Shown here in pieces: positions 47,346-59,235 of a stretch of DNA of 64,000 nt. The stretch lies in NCBI GenBank assembly GCA_034769895.1, contig CM068373.1, positions 277,436,658-277,500,657 of the forward strand, written 5' to 3'. Origin of the DNA: Magicicada septendecula (taxonomy: Eukaryota; Arthropoda; Insecta; Hemiptera; Cicadidae). The notes beneath the pieces are model-generated. The model made no database searches and was not told the origin of the DNA. It saw only the letters and a program-made list of their open reading frames with translations. Position numbers and translations under genes: made by a program. Positions within the stretch are counted from its first letter, which is position 1; each line of letters begins with the position of its first letter.

Positions 47346-47461
47346 TCAATCCACTCCAATCTGCCGCAGCATGATTGACTACAGTTTCGGCAGGCGCAGG
47401 TAGTGAATGATGGTGATCGTTTCAGTCTCCAGAAGGTTGGGGGGTTCGCTTCTGGGGGGGT

Positions 47462-49298
47462 TCATGTGATGAATTTAGGGGGGTCGTCTAACAGCGCCCT
47501 AGGGCGCCTGACGCGGCGAGGGGGCGGTGTATTCTCCATACTGTTCAGCCTTTGGAGGTGCGGATAAGGGGACTCGTCGGCCTTGGCGAACAAATTCGTT
47601 GCCAAGGACCAGACGAAGGCCTCTAAGGTGGGAACACGGAGACCCCGGTGGATGGCGGAATTTCGCACAAACCACGGGGACCCCGTGAGGGAGCGTAGGG
47701 TCCAGTTCTGGAATGTAGTCCGCCTATGCCTGTTGGTGGCCGACAGGAGAGGCCACCAAGCGGGCGCCGCATAAGTGAGTACTGTTCGGAGGAACAGTAG
47801 ATACAATGTATGTTTTGTACGGACAGCCAGGCGGCTGTTCCGCGAAAGCATAGGTGATAGTTTGGCTCTGACGCCACGAGCCTTGTTGAGGGTTGCGGTC
47901 ATGTGGGCGTTGAAGTTTAGGCGCCGATCAAGCCGAACGCCTAGGTACTTCACCGTCTCAGTCCAGTTGATGGGTCTCCCCTCTAAGGAGAGGGATAGGC
48001 ATCGGGAAATGGACTTATGAGTAAAGCAGATCGCCTCGGATTTCTTCGTATTGATCGCTACCCGCCATTTCCTTAGCCAGTCCGGATGCATAGCCAACTG
48101 GCGTTGTAACATTACGCTCGTCCGCCAAGGCGAAAGCGAGCTAAAATGAAACATCGCGTCGTCGGCAAATAGAGATAACGTGAACCCGGGATAAACAGGC
48201 AGATCGTTCGTGTACAGGACGTACAGAACGGGGACGAGGACAGATCCTTGTGGGACGCCGGCGGCGACAGGGCGAACCCGAGAGATCTACACTGATCCTG
48301 AAGGTGCGATCCGTCAGATAGGATCGGAGCAAGTGGACGATAGATGCCGGGAGTGGCGAATGCGCCAGTTTGTAGTGCAGGCCTTCGTGCCAGACTTTAT
48401 CAAAGGCTTTGCTCACATCCAACAGGACAGCGCCTGTTGCCGGGGTCGGCTAGACAGGTGACAACCCGTACTAGCTGAAGAGTAGTCGAGTGCCTCCGCC
48501 TAAACCCAAACTGCTCCTCGCGGATGAAACCATCCACCAGAGGCCGAATACGGGCCAGGAGAAGAAGCTCGAATACCTTCGAGATTACTGGCAATAGTGA
48601 TATCGGGCGGTAGCTTCCAGGTAGCATGGGCGGCTTTTTGGATTTCTGGATCATGATCACATTAGCGGTTTTCCACAGGTGGGGGAAGTACCTCAGCCGG
48701 AGACAGGAGTTGAACAGCTCAAGAAGAACGTCAACTGCCGAAGGCGGGAGATTCTGCAACGCAGCGGCGCCGATGCGATCGGGGCCAGGGGTCTTTCTCT
48801 TCTTCAGTCGGCTGAGAACAGACGCAAGGTCTTCCTCGTCGACCGAATTAGGAGGGTCATTGGGGGGAGCAGAAAAGTATCCAGAAAATCCCTGACGACG
48901 GCCGTATGAGCCGGGTCAGAGATGCCCCTATGGACGGTGAACTGTTCCTCAATACAGTCGACGAAGACTTCCGCCTTGCCTTCTGCAGAGTATACAGCGC
49001 CGTCCGGGTTATTCAAGGGATGGCGAGTCCTCTTTTCGCCTTTCAGTCTACCAGCGGCTCTCCATACGGAGGCGTGGTCGACTTCCAAGGACTCCAAATA
49101 GGAGTCCCATCGATTTGCGTTTACGTCAAGCAGAAGCTGGGAGACGTGTTCCGACTGGGCTCGAAAACGCCGACTAGCGGCAGGGTCACGGGTATGCTGC
49201 CATCTGCAGCGGAGCTGGCGCCGTAATCGAATGGCTTGGAGAACTTCCGCAGGAAGGTCGGAGCGTTTATTACTCACCGGAACAGTATAGGTGTTGTA
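47462..49298 (-). pseudogene. Jockey LINE reverse transcriptase (ORF2, RT to C-terminus)
   Basis: Jockey-clade RT copies element RNA into DNA at a nicked target. In order: LPAEVLQAIRLRRQLRCRWQ (linker), PGSYRPISLLPVISKVFE, EQFGFRRRHSTTLQLV, MDVSKAFDKVWHEGLHYKL, then in another frame GVPQGSVLVPVLYVLYTNDL and LSLFADDAMFHFSS with the intact catalytic ADD, then KYLGVRLDRRLNF and the C-terminal LTYAAPAWWPLLS, RRPRALLDDPP before the stop. About 600 codons are represented, with frame changes near 48850, 48430, 48270 and 48160. GC content is far above the surroundings. The copy at 17500 is its relative. Confidence 0.93.
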
Positions 49299-49483
49299 AC
49301 CCCTCTTTAAAATTTTTATGCTTTATAAAAATTTTTTTTTTGAAGAGGGGCCACTAAATATTTAAAACTAGGTAGAAGACCTAGAGAAGCAAAAGAGCGA
49401 TGGGTCCAGGGAGACGAGACTTGCAATTAAAACTTACTATTAACAACCAATAACAACTTTTATTTCGAATATACCAATTAAAT

Positions 49484-49649
49484 CGCAATAATTCAACTTC
49501 AATATAAAATACAATTCCTAAATTTCGATAATTCAATCTGAATACAAAATATGAATTTTAAATTTCAGCAATTCGAGTTTAATATAAATATAAATTTTAA
49601 TTTTCAATAATTCAATTTGATATAAAATATAAATATAAATTTTAATTTT
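49484..49649. repeat. AT-rich tandem repeat, four units of about 41 bp
   Basis: Units follow 'gcaataattcaa(c/t)tt', 'aatataaa(a)ta' and 'aattttaa(a/t)ttt'. They grow more similar to one another toward the right. Confidence 0.8.
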
Positions 49650-50081
49650 AACATATCAGTCAGCACCCATTTTAAGTTTCCAAATTCCCCAAAACTACCC
49701 CAATTAGCAATGTAATATTCATAATCTAATATATATAATTTAATTTAGTATTCAATTCAAATTTTATATTTGATATTAATATAATCTTTATAATTGCATG
49801 GTTGCATAAACAGTCCCCGTACATAACACATAGAAATAACGCATACATGGTTCACATAAATGCACATATAAATATATACCTCTACCACAGACACATGTTT
49901 AATATCACAACATAAATAACAAACACCCTTATAACATTAAAGCCTTGCCACCCGCCTATATATCTTTTCTCTCTATACATAGGTCGCCCCATCATATGAA
50001 AATTTCAACTACAATACATATACCTACATCAGTATACATACATCTAATGCCCTCAGAATCTGGGTTGGCCAGAATGCAAGA

Positions 50082-50375
50082 TACAACTTTAAATGCCCTT
50101 GAACCGTGCGTATAAACTTAGTGAAATTATAATTACAAGTTGTTGGAAAAAATCAGAACTGACAATAATAACTCTCAAAGAAAGCGAGCTACAACTTTAT
50201 GTGACCTGAACAGTATGAGTGAATATTGTGACATGATAATTTATAAAGTTTTCTAAGAAATCTGGTTTAGCAATAATAATTTTAAAAAAGTTACAACTCT
50301 TATATGACATGAACAGCCTGTAAAAATATTGTGACATGATAATTTATAAAGTTTTCTAAGAAATCTGATTTGTCC
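50082..50375. repeat. Tandem repeat, three units of about 105 bp
   Basis: Units start 'tacaact' at 50082, 50190 and 50292. The last two share the run 'aatattgtgacatgataat' and the next 24 bases exactly. Confidence 0.85.
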
Positions 50376-51423
50376 CGGTAGCCGACATGTTCCTAAGCAT
50401 GACCGTACATACATTAACCTGTGCGTGGCGCCTGCATATATCTGCATGCAAAACTGCCTACGCAAGGTCTAAAGAGGGGACCGGACTGAAACTGAATAAA
50501 AAAACTTGTAACCCTTACATGACCCAAATGTGAATATGCAAACCAAATGATCTAATTTAAATATGTAATAAAACGCAATTACCATAGATAACCGAACAGG
50601 AATTATAACTGAACCAGACCAGCCTGTCGGGTTCATCCTGTCACCAACAGCACCCACCTACATATCTGAAATTCCGGTCCCCTAATACTTGAACAACCCC
50701 CCCCTTTACAGTTTCCGAGTGAGAAAATGTGGTGCATGTTTAATGAGCCTCGGACACATGCCGGCCCCACGGGCGTACACTTAAAGTCGAATGTAAGTAA
50801 TTCTATACATAAAGTCGCCGAAATCCGCGCACACTTATCTCCCGTTGGACCGGGGCCCCATTAAAACGTTTAGAAGATGAAAACAATATCATGGTGTGTC
50901 ACAAAATACCCCACAAGTTTTATTAATTGTTATCTGCACAAATCGGTGGTGTCTAGGTAGGCCAGAAATAACAAATGGTTGAATATCACCTTATTTAAAT
51001 TAAGCTGTGGTCCTTGAGTCCAACGTCTAGTTTGTGGAGTTTTGCGAGTTTTGCTGAGGCATGATGATCTTGCCGTTCCTTCCGACAGGTGAAGTCGAGA
51101 GCCTCTTTTTATAAGTTCAGGAGCAGATGGATATGCCTGGGCCGGGTCCTCGACTTGGGCGCAGGGACCCGCAGATGTGTACTAGTTTATCTAGCCATTG
51201 GATAGTGATACAAAACGATCGAAAAAGACTTCAGCTCTGTCGGAGAGACGCAGGTGTACGCAGTATGGCGGGCGAAGCAAGAACACGTAATTCGGCATCG
51301 GTCGGCACCGAGACGAATCACGCATATACAGTCCGCTAGAATGCGCTGGCAGGTACAACGGCAAAATAGATTTACCCTGTTAAATCAAGGTACCGCTAAC
51401 AATTTCGCGTTTGACATAAATAT

Positions 51424-51427
<4 letters not shown>

Positions 51428-51468
<41 letters not shown>
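51428..51468. repeat. (TA)n microsatellite
   Basis: Twenty TA dinucleotides immediately beside the Jockey endonuclease fragment. Confidence 0.97.
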
Positions 51469-51474
<6 letters not shown>

Positions 51475-51480
51475 TTATAT

Positions 51481-52340
51481 AAGCGCCGGTTCGTTGACAA
51501 ACCGGCACAGTGTGCTAGTCCATTGCAGACTGGACGAGGTCCTGGAGCTGATGTACCCGGAGATCCACGTCGTCACAAGAGACGAGTGGTTCCGGAGGGA
51601 CAGATGGTAACTGCCTAGCCACATCATCGTGGTAGGATCACCAATTGACTCTCCTAACAGGATGATCGGGAAGTCGGGGTGAGACCGACGGCAGCAAGAC
51701 AGTTACAAGCAGGGGGTCGTGATCGGACGAGAGGTCCGACACCACGCTGACTTGTAGATGAAAGGGGATGGCCTTGACAATTACAATATCAAGGACATCC
51801 GGCGGATAACCCGCACGGGAAAAGTATGTCGGTTCGGACGGGCCGATGATGAGGACACTGGGGTCATCTTCGACAGCCCTACGGAGAGAATTGTCGTAGG
51901 GGTTAAATCCAACGCAGAAGCACGCTTCAATAAGTACTTTTTTGCAGCTGTTCAAGTTGTTACCATAACTTACTCTCTATGAAAGCTGTGAACCCATGAC
52001 GTGCTGAGCAAGTCTAAATACCGGCCACCAGTACTTTTTGAGGATCAGGGTCTCTTCTCGTATTTACACTCAGGATATCATTGTTGAAAATCTCGATCAC
52101 CCTCTGCAACCGAGCGCAGTACCAACTCATCGAGGACATGTCCAGGGTGTCCTAAAGAAGACTGACACACATGTCTTCACTGGACAGCATATGATCCGCT
52201 ACAGACACGGCAATGTCGCCGGTGTTGACACTACGCTTCGTTCCGGCAGTAGCAGGACACTCTGTACACACCACATGACCCCCGGGGTTGTTGGATCTTC
52301 TGTGTCGGCGTAAAGACATTGCGCATCCCACACCGCTCAA
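51481..52340 (-). pseudogene. Jockey LINE endonuclease (ORF2 N-terminal part)
   Basis: The APE-type endonuclease nicks the target site. The - strand reads GFNPYDNSLRRAVEDDPSVL, IIGPSEPTYFSRAGYPPDVL, DIVIVK and VSDLSSDHDPLLVTVLL: the 'iGP.ePTy' loop, 'DvLDIviv' and the catalytic SDHdP block. The following PVRRVNW has a stop after it, then VRQLPS-type linker words ending TVPVCQRTGA. Sequence from 52340 to 51960 probably includes the N-terminal end of ORF2 or ORF1, badly shifted. It is likely the 5' part of the element at 47462-49298, or a neighbouring copy. Confidence 0.85.
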
Positions 52341-52348
52341 ACGCGGTC

Positions 52349-52410
52349 TGTCAGATTCCTGACAATAGGAATAAAAAGTCAGTTTCCTGACAATAGGAAT
52401 AAAAAGATCT
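52349..52410. repeat. Short tandem duplication with hairpin
   Basis: Two copies of 'ttcctgacaataggaataaa' plus 'aag' in tandem. Each contains TTCCT...AGGAA, a small hairpin. Confidence 0.9.
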
Positions 52411-52794
52411 TTTTTACTAGAGGATGACTTTGGGAAGAATAAATTATTTCTTATGACACTTCAAAAATTAAGTAAAATTTATAAAAAAATGTTATTCCTT
52501 TTAAAAATATCGTTATGTTGGTTTGCTGGATTTCTTTGAAACGTAAACTCTAAATTAAAAGGCCTACTCATTTGGTTTGATCTTTTTAAAACTTTTGTGG
52601 CTGTCACTGTAAACAACTACTTCAGGAAGTGAGACTGCCTCCCATCACGAAACTGGCAAAACGTTTGCTGCTCAGAGAGAAAACAAGTGTGTGAAACCAA
52701 AAACAGAGTTACATTCAACTTAGTATATAACTTTACTCCTCTCAATTTATTTCTCAGAGCTGTAAGATGTTGCACGCTGACAGGCAGAATCATT
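52411..52794. other. Unassigned sequence
   Basis: No motif or gene seen. Confidence 0.4.
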
Positions 52795-53075
52795 GGGTCC
52801 TTCAGTCTTTCGACTGGTTTGTACCTGCCCCGCATATACCCGTGGTGCGTGTGTTACGGAGTCTCTCACTGATATATGGGACCTACAGTTTAACGCCGGA
52901 TCAAAACGGCATAGTTGGGGAGAGAGTATACTAGGCAGGACACCTCTCGCTAGTTTGCCATCGGCTTTCGAGGGGAACGGTCGTATCTAAATCAGATGGC
53001 CCCGGCGGGAATCAAACCCGCGCCGACAGCGTAGCAGCGCCACACGCTAGCCACTACGCCACGACCGCTCCACAG
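52795..53075 (-). mobile_element. tRNA-derived SINE
   Basis: The - strand head, 53073-52996, holds a pol III A box (TGGCGTAGTGGCTAGCG) and B box (GGTTTGATTCC) spaced as in a tRNA, with a T-arm CGGG/CCCG. The acceptor ends do not pair, so it is not a tRNA gene. A non-tRNA body follows, with 'gccgatggcaaactagcgag' and 'ccggcgttaaactgtagg'. The 3' end is not clear; the left limit is approximate. Confidence 0.82.
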
Positions 53076-53276
53076 GCAGAATAAGTATCGAAAATATAAA
53101 ATAAGAATTGCAGATTTTTAATTTGGAAAACAAAATTAATGAATAAAAAAATCGAATGGTACAAACATTTATAAAGAACACAGGAAAACCGTTTTCGACG
53201 GATCCCCCTGAATTACAATCCCAGAGGAAAAGGTGATTTCCGGAACAGACAGCGCAGCATAGGCCATGAAATGAAG

Positions 53277-53338
53277 AGAAAAAGAAGAAGAAGAAGAAGA
53301 AGAAGAAGAAGAAGAAGAAGAAGAAGAAGAAGAAGAAA
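53277..53338. repeat. (GAA)n microsatellite
   Basis: About 19 GAA/AAG units. The polyserine frame on the - strand is a by-product. Confidence 0.98.
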
Positions 53339-53925
53339 GTTTACATTTTGAAAAATTATTTTTAATCAGATCCGCATTAAATTTCACTTAATATTATTTG
53401 TAATTTTATTCTACTAAACTAATTTATAATTTATAATGAAACTAGTAACTACTCGTGCCAAGCAAATAACATTTATTCTGACACTGCAACGAAAGACGTA
53501 TGGAGAACCGACATTCCGACTAAAGAAACCGAGAGAGAAATATCGCTAACCCCGATATGAGAAATATATATACATATTACGGTGTCCCGGAAGTGTCAAT
53601 AAATCCATTTACGAGGATATAAATCGCTTAAAGTTTATTTCATATTTCCTGAGACTGTAAATTTAACATAAAATGTTGCACAAGAAGTACGCGTAAAATA
53701 AAATATAATATTTACTGAACTCTACTATAAAAAAAGTAATTACAAAATTAGATTTGTTAGTTTACAGAAATGAAATACTAAAAGGTTTATGTTAAATACA
53801 AATACACTAAATTCTTTGAGTAATTAAATTTAAAAAGTGATAACCTACAGTTGAAAACGTCAGTTAATAGTCCAGTATCATATTAGTTTGATTGTCTACA
53901 AACAAAACATTAAAGCAGATATAAT
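53339..53925. other. Unassigned AT-rich sequence
   Basis: No motif or gene seen. Confidence 0.4.
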
Positions 53926-54310
53926 TACTTCCATGTTCCGTAAGGAAATGGAAGTATGGCGATCGCGAAGAAAATCGTGTTCGAGATAAGGAGAGATTCT
54001 GATCGTTGCACCCTCAAAACATGAAGAAAAGTCATTTTCCGAAAAGTGTCTGTGTGTAGAATTTTTTCTATGGTGAACGATAATTGCCGCAAATTAAAAC
54101 AGAATTGAACCTATTGATTTTAGTGAAGATCAGTTAAGGGGTAGGGGTAGCTTACCTGCAACGTTTTAGGTTTTAACAAGAGTAAAGTACTTGTTTTTAT
54201 CCTGAAAAGAAGATCATAATAATACACTGTAGAAATATTGATGAACTATTTATAAATGAAAAGGGTAGTTGATGAAAAGGGGAGGGGGTAATTTTTTGTA
54301 TTGATGTTAT
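53926..54310 (-). mobile_element. 157-bp-unit element, copy C
   Basis: The reverse complement carries, in order, 'attaccccctccccttttca', 'ttcttttcagga', one 157-bp unit, 'cacacagacac', 'ttttcggaaaatgactt' and the palindrome at 53932-53958 (CTTCCATGTTCC...GGAAATGGAAG). The order equals 15691-16431 but without the CA expansion, so it shows the ancestral arrangement. Confidence 0.85.
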
Positions 54311-55229
54311 AAATTTATTCGAGCGAAGACTTAAAAATTTCAATAACTATTAACAATTGATATCGTTCCACGGATACGTAATCAAAATAATTTTTTGTTT
54401 TCAGAAATTCACAGATAACAAACGCCGGGGGGTATTCGCTTTCTTACGAGTTGTTTAAATAAAAGATAATTAAATTCTTTATTTTTAAAATATTAAGAAA
54501 TAGGTACAATTCATATTTTGATCAGCGTTTTTACGAAAAGCATGCTGATATATTTGGTTTCGTTCTGAGTGCAATATTAAAATATAATTTTATAATTAAT
54601 TACAACAATGGAAGTCAAGTCAGGTTCTCCATACCGATTTTTGTGTGTTTAGGATGTTTCCTACGACTACAGTGGACCAAACTTTAGGAGCTTTTAAATA
54701 CGTAACATATGCGGTGGGATAGACAGATGTCAGCAAAGAAAACACGATGAGATTTTATAATCGCTAGCATCACCTACGGTAGTGTAATCTGGGTTACAAG
54801 AAACGTTTCTAAGAAGAATAAAGGGATATAACCGGAAATGATCAGGGAAAACTTCGTGTATTTAATTTAGATTATTAATTCTTGGCTTTTGTTGACCATG
54901 ACGTGTCCGTTGTTATTAAGGTGGTTTGCACACTTCTATCTTACCAATGTTAATTTAGTCATTTCTTGTACCTTTTTCTCAAGACCAGTAAAAGCTACAG
55001 AGCTGTTATTTTGCAGGCACTTTTACTTGATCATAATACAATTTTTAACGAAGGCAAATAAAAAAATTTTTGATTAGTTCACACAAAAACGTTTTTTCTC
55101 TCTACACATTTTTTACATCTTTTTTGAAACATTAAATTTTTTATTTCAGAAAGTAATCAATAAATCATAAAATTCTCTCGTTAAAACTTGAAATATATGT
55201 TGTAAAAGCTACAGGAAAAATTGCAGTCT
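54311..55229. other. Unassigned AT-rich sequence
   Basis: No motif or gene seen. Confidence 0.4.
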
Positions 55230-55930
55230 TCATGTTTTATAGTTCCTGAGAAAAAGGAACATAAATTTAAAATAACACAATTTTCGGAAAACGGCACATT
55301 TAAAATTTACTATCGTTTTAATAAGCAGCAGTAGAATATGAAGGTCCTGTTTCTTGATAAGCTTCTTCCCAGTCTTCCTCCAACTTTCTTTTTGCTGTCT
55401 GCACTTTTCTACTTGCTTTTTTAGCAAATTTATCTAGTTTTTTTTTCTGCTTGACCTAACACGATCAAACTTCTTCATTGCTGCCACACAATGTTTTCCT
55501 GGTTTGATCCTTAAGGCTTCAAGTACGTGGCATTTAACTATCGTCCCTTCATTAAAACTTGGTACAGCTTCAGCAACACTAAATTATAATGTTTTTAGTC
55601 CAACAAATACTGTTTTTGGGAGGCGAGCCCATATAACTCCATTCACACTCTCGTTCGGTTTTGTGTCTTCCCATGAAGAGCTTTCTTAAAAGCTCTGGGT
55701 TTGCCAAATTTTTGAAAATTGGTTTTATTTCCTTCATTAACTCAAAAGAGAGATGGAAATGTTCACTGTTGTTATATGTTATTTTATTTTCTTCAGCTTG
55801 TCTGAACTTACACCAATGTCTTTACCAATGGGGCACAAGCCATGATTGGGCTGATCGTCGCATCGTAAACATCTGCTTAGTCGTACATGTCATCACAAAA
55901 CATTTTAAAAATCCATTTCCTGTTACTAAA
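55230..55930 (-). pseudogene. Probable Mutator-like transposase C-terminal fragment
   Basis: The - strand reads 'CPIGKD', MKEIKPIFKNLANPELLRK, LHGKTQN, then NESVNGVIWARLPKTVFVGL, KTL, a stop, FSVAEAVPSFNEGTIVKCHV, LEALRIKPGKHC and a lysine-rich tail with KKQVEKCRQQKESWRK. I recognise this as the end of a large, repeated animal family that I associate with Mutator-like transposases ('LhGkTQN.NEs.n..iW.r.PKtvFvg'). One in-frame stop after KTL and at least one frameshift between TQN and NES. The N-terminal catalytic part is missing. Family name held with moderate confidence; the pseudogene status is clear. Confidence 0.68.
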
Positions 55931-55989
55931 CCCTAACTTATTATATACCAAATTAAACAGGAAGAAACAAGAAATTTATTTTAGCAAAA

Positions 55990-56425
<436 letters not shown>

Positions 56426-56527
56426 TAATTGAATTATAAGATAAAAGAAAACAAAATTAAATAAAACGAATATCTGAAAAGGGTGAAAGAAAATAGATAA
56501 CCTTTAAAATACGTATACAAAGTAAAA

Positions 56528-56632
56528 GGAAGGACAAACATGGGTCGATCAAGAAAAGGATGGGAACCGTAACGGACGACAATGCCTGAATAGTGAATTG
56601 GAGATGATGATGATGATGATGATGATGATGAG

Positions 56633-56660
<28 letters not shown>
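56528..56660 (+). mobile_element. LINE 3' end with (GAT)n tail
   Basis: MGRSRKGWEP, a stop and a short leader to (GAT)n at 56606-56629, grading into GAC repeats. 'GR.rkgW' fits the last residues of a LINE C-terminus. Short, so moderate. Confidence 0.6.
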
Positions 56661-56664
<4 letters not shown>

Positions 56665-57294
56665 TGATGATAATAATTGTGATGGGTGATGGTGGTGTTT
56701 GTGGTTGTTATTGATTTTAACGTACTAATAAAATACTTTAGTCTTTTCCCCATGAATTGTAATCTCGAGCAGCTCTACCTTCCACCCCTACACACGCCAG
56801 CCCCCGCCAATGTATTTATATTGTTGTATGTGTTTCGAACATGCCCACGTTCGAAGTTACCCACACTGTAAGAATGTGACTGAGATAATGGAATCCGTGA
56901 TCTTCAATTGGTCCCATTGGAATGAGGCGCTAGGATTTGTTCAGCCAATATTCTCAGCGAAAAGTGCTGAGATTTCTCAGCCAATGGGGTGCGAAAAGTC
57001 TACTATGGAGCCTGAAGAAGACCCAGAGGCAAAACGGTAAGATGCCTATCTGACGTTCCTGAAGTCATACCGGTTCGGCTTTGACCTGTCTCCGCGAATA
57101 AAGCGTAGTTCGGTCCCCCCCGCGGGGTTACATACACTAGGCCTGTGTTTAGTGGGCAGACAGACTTCATGGGTGGTCCAAGATCGGCATGAAGTACGCG
57201 GGTGTACCGCACAAACATAGACACGCCGGCTGACATATAGACGCAGCGCAGTCGTCACCTTTTAATACTGGATCGCGCACCCGAGCTGAGCATC
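56661..57294. other. Unassigned; CCAAT words and one hammerhead-like scrap
   Basis: CCAAT or ATTGG occurs four times at 56908-56986. CTGAAGAAGACCCAGAGGC followed by AAAACGG at 57012 resembles a decayed copy of the Penelope-type motif. No gene seen. Confidence 0.4.
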
Positions 57295-58446
57295 CTCTAT
57301 GTCAGCGGCCCTCAACCTCACTTTATGCGGCCCGGAGGAAAAAATATTATAAGTCCACATGTTTAAAATTGTGTATGGAAATGTACCCAGATTTATTGGT
57401 TTGATCGAGAATTAGGTTGGCCAAGCTCAGGTGGTGGTGGTAGTGGGGGACACCACTGATAATTATCATGTCTGCGCATGCGTGAACTAGGCTGGCAGCT
57501 GGCAGTAGGTAGCAGCAATTCTCGTAGCGTGTAGCATTAGTTCAGTTCTTCAGTTTCGGTAGATACCGATCTGTATTTGGCATTCGTGTGTTTTTAAGTG
57601 ATTCCTTGTTTGTAACATTTCACGATCATGTCTGTGAAAAAGCGTAAAGTGACTGACGAGTTCCGTGTGTTTCAAGAGGCATGGAGCGAGAAGTATTTTT
57701 TGTAGAGTATAACGGTAAAGCAACATGCCTAATTTGCAAAGAAACCGTGGGTGTAATGAAAGAGTACAATGTGAAGAGACATTACGATACAAAACATGCT
57801 GGCAAATACAAAGATTGGACGGGACAATTTCGAAAGGATAAGGTAAAAGAATTCCAACGTAAACTAACAAGTCAACAAAGTCTTTTCCGGAAAGTGACTG
57901 ATGACTCAGAAATTGCAGTTAAAGCAAGTTTTGTTGTATCTAAAATTTTAGTTAAAAAAATGAAGCCGTACAACGATGGAGCGCTAGTTAAAGAATGTCT
58001 GGAAGAAGTAACAAATATAGCTTTCCCGGAGAAAAAGTATTATTTCAAAAATTAGTCTTAATCGTATGACAGTATCCAGAAGAGCAAAAGAAATGGCATT
58101 AGACATTGAAAAAACATTGAAGGAAAAAATATTATAATTTAAGTTTTTTTCATTGGCCATGGATGAAAGCACAGACATCACTGACACAGCACAACTTTCA
58201 ATTTTTATCCGTGGTATTAACCCTTAATTGCCCGGGTAGGCGTATAGAGTACGCCAGCCACGCAAGTTTTGCTGTAAATGAAAACCTACCAATCATCGAG
58301 GCACGGCCCCCTCAGTACCCTCCTACCAACTCCCTCCGAGCACAATGATCCTTTTGAATTTCACCAGTCTGTTATCGCAAGCCGAAGTAGTGACGTCTTT
58401 TACTTGCCGGTCGGTTTGGCGTACTCCGTACGCCGCCCCTCCAACT

Positions 58447-58640
58447 ATGTCGCGGAATGAAATTGTGCGGCCCGAAGATTTCGAACGTGTTTTACGTGAA
58501 CTGTCGGATGAAAAGAAGCAAAATTCAGGCGTTGACACTGACATTCAATCATCTGATATTGACGAACGTGAGATTATCGAACAGAGTGACCACAATAGTG
58601 ATTCCGAAATAGATGGTGATCTTCCTCAACCACTTCCAAG
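58447..58640 (+). pseudogene. piggyBac-like transposase, N-terminal fragment
   Basis: MSRNEIVRPEDFERVLRELS then an acidic, serine-rich stretch (DIDEREIIEQSDHNSDSEID), the usual poorly conserved piggyBac N-terminus. It stops being recognisable at LPQPLPRIHV, where foreign sequence begins. The DDD catalytic core is absent. Confidence 0.7.
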
Positions 58641-58935
58641 GATCCATGTTTTTTTGGTATCCAGGCCACTTATAATTCATATAATTAGTAAAATAGTTTA
58701 CCTTTTTCTTGTCCGTCTGGTGGCCTTTTTTTCTATATTTAATTCAACGCGTTTCGGGACATATGCCCCATCATCAGGATTATCCCTTGTTGAAGTTCGT
58801 CGATCGTTAAAATATTAAAAACACTGTATATACAAGTTTACACATAACAATAAATATAATATAAACATAAAAAACACACATAAAATACCCAAACTTGCGT
58901 CTATCTCGCGCCTGTCGATATCCAAACTGTCGATA
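58641..58935 (-). mobile_element. Penelope-like segment inside the piggyBac-like element
   Basis: AT-rich block between the N- and C-terminal transposase pieces. On the - strand at 58777-58750 it reads CTGATGA, T, GGG...CCC, GAAACG, the motif of the other Penelope-type segments. It occupies the place of the missing catalytic domain, so it is an insertion plus deletion or filler at a break. Borders are approximate. Confidence 0.55.
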
Positions 58936-59235
58936 TCGCGTGTGTCTCATAATCCACACCTTCAAGATCGTGCAAACGTACGAAGCCTACCTGTGCATTC
59001 AAAAGCAATAATTCGTAGAGCGCTTTCTTCGGACGGAATAAACGAGGAGCAGGAAATACAACCACCCGCAAAAAAGGGAAAAGGACGATGCACTTCATGC
59101 GGAAGAGCAAAAAACAACTACACTACGATTAGTTGCTCAGAATGTTCTGCTTTTACATGCAAAACTCATTTGGCAAAAACAGTTTATCTCTGCGGAACAT
59201 GTGCTAATAAAAATGAACTGGATGACGAAGATTAA
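58936..59235 (+). pseudogene. piggyBac-like transposase, C-terminal cysteine-rich domain
   Basis: GRCTSCGRAKNNYTTISCSE, then CSAFTCKTHL and YLCGTCANKNELDDED before the stop: C-x2-C, C-x2-C, C-x2-H, C-x2-C, the zinc-binding domain that ends piggyBac transposases and binds the element ends. The frame is open for 97 codons. No catalytic core precedes it. Confidence 0.8.

Larger units (their letters stand above)
46300..47461 (-). other. GC-rich tandemly repeated region, probable Jockey 3' untranslated region
   Basis: High GC content continuous with the Jockey ORF to its right, no long open frame with family motifs, and nested tandem duplications. The position directly after the ORF stop suggests a 3' untranslated region. 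No poly(A) tail could be fixed at its left edge. Confidence 0.55.
49299..51480. other. AT-rich 2.2-kb block splitting the Jockey element
   Basis: It separates Jockey endonuclease from RT. The left edge has a palindrome at 49299-49348 (CCCCTCTTT...GAAGAGGGG) and AAAGAGGGG recurs at 50471. It contains two tandem arrays and a (TA)n run. No coding sequence is recognised. It may be one or more non-autonomous elements, but matching terminal repeats at its two outer edges were not found. Confidence 0.5.

Noticed and set aside
46698-47359. Open frames in GC-rich DNA next to Jockey
   Set aside because: They run across tandem duplications, lack motifs, and are expected from high GC content.
52996-53073. 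tRNA gene on the - strand
   Set aside because: A and B boxes are present but the acceptor ends do not pair and a SINE body follows.
56900-57040. Host promoter from clustered CCAAT words
   Set aside because: No TATA or initiator at a fitting distance and no gene downstream; the words may belong to a repeat.
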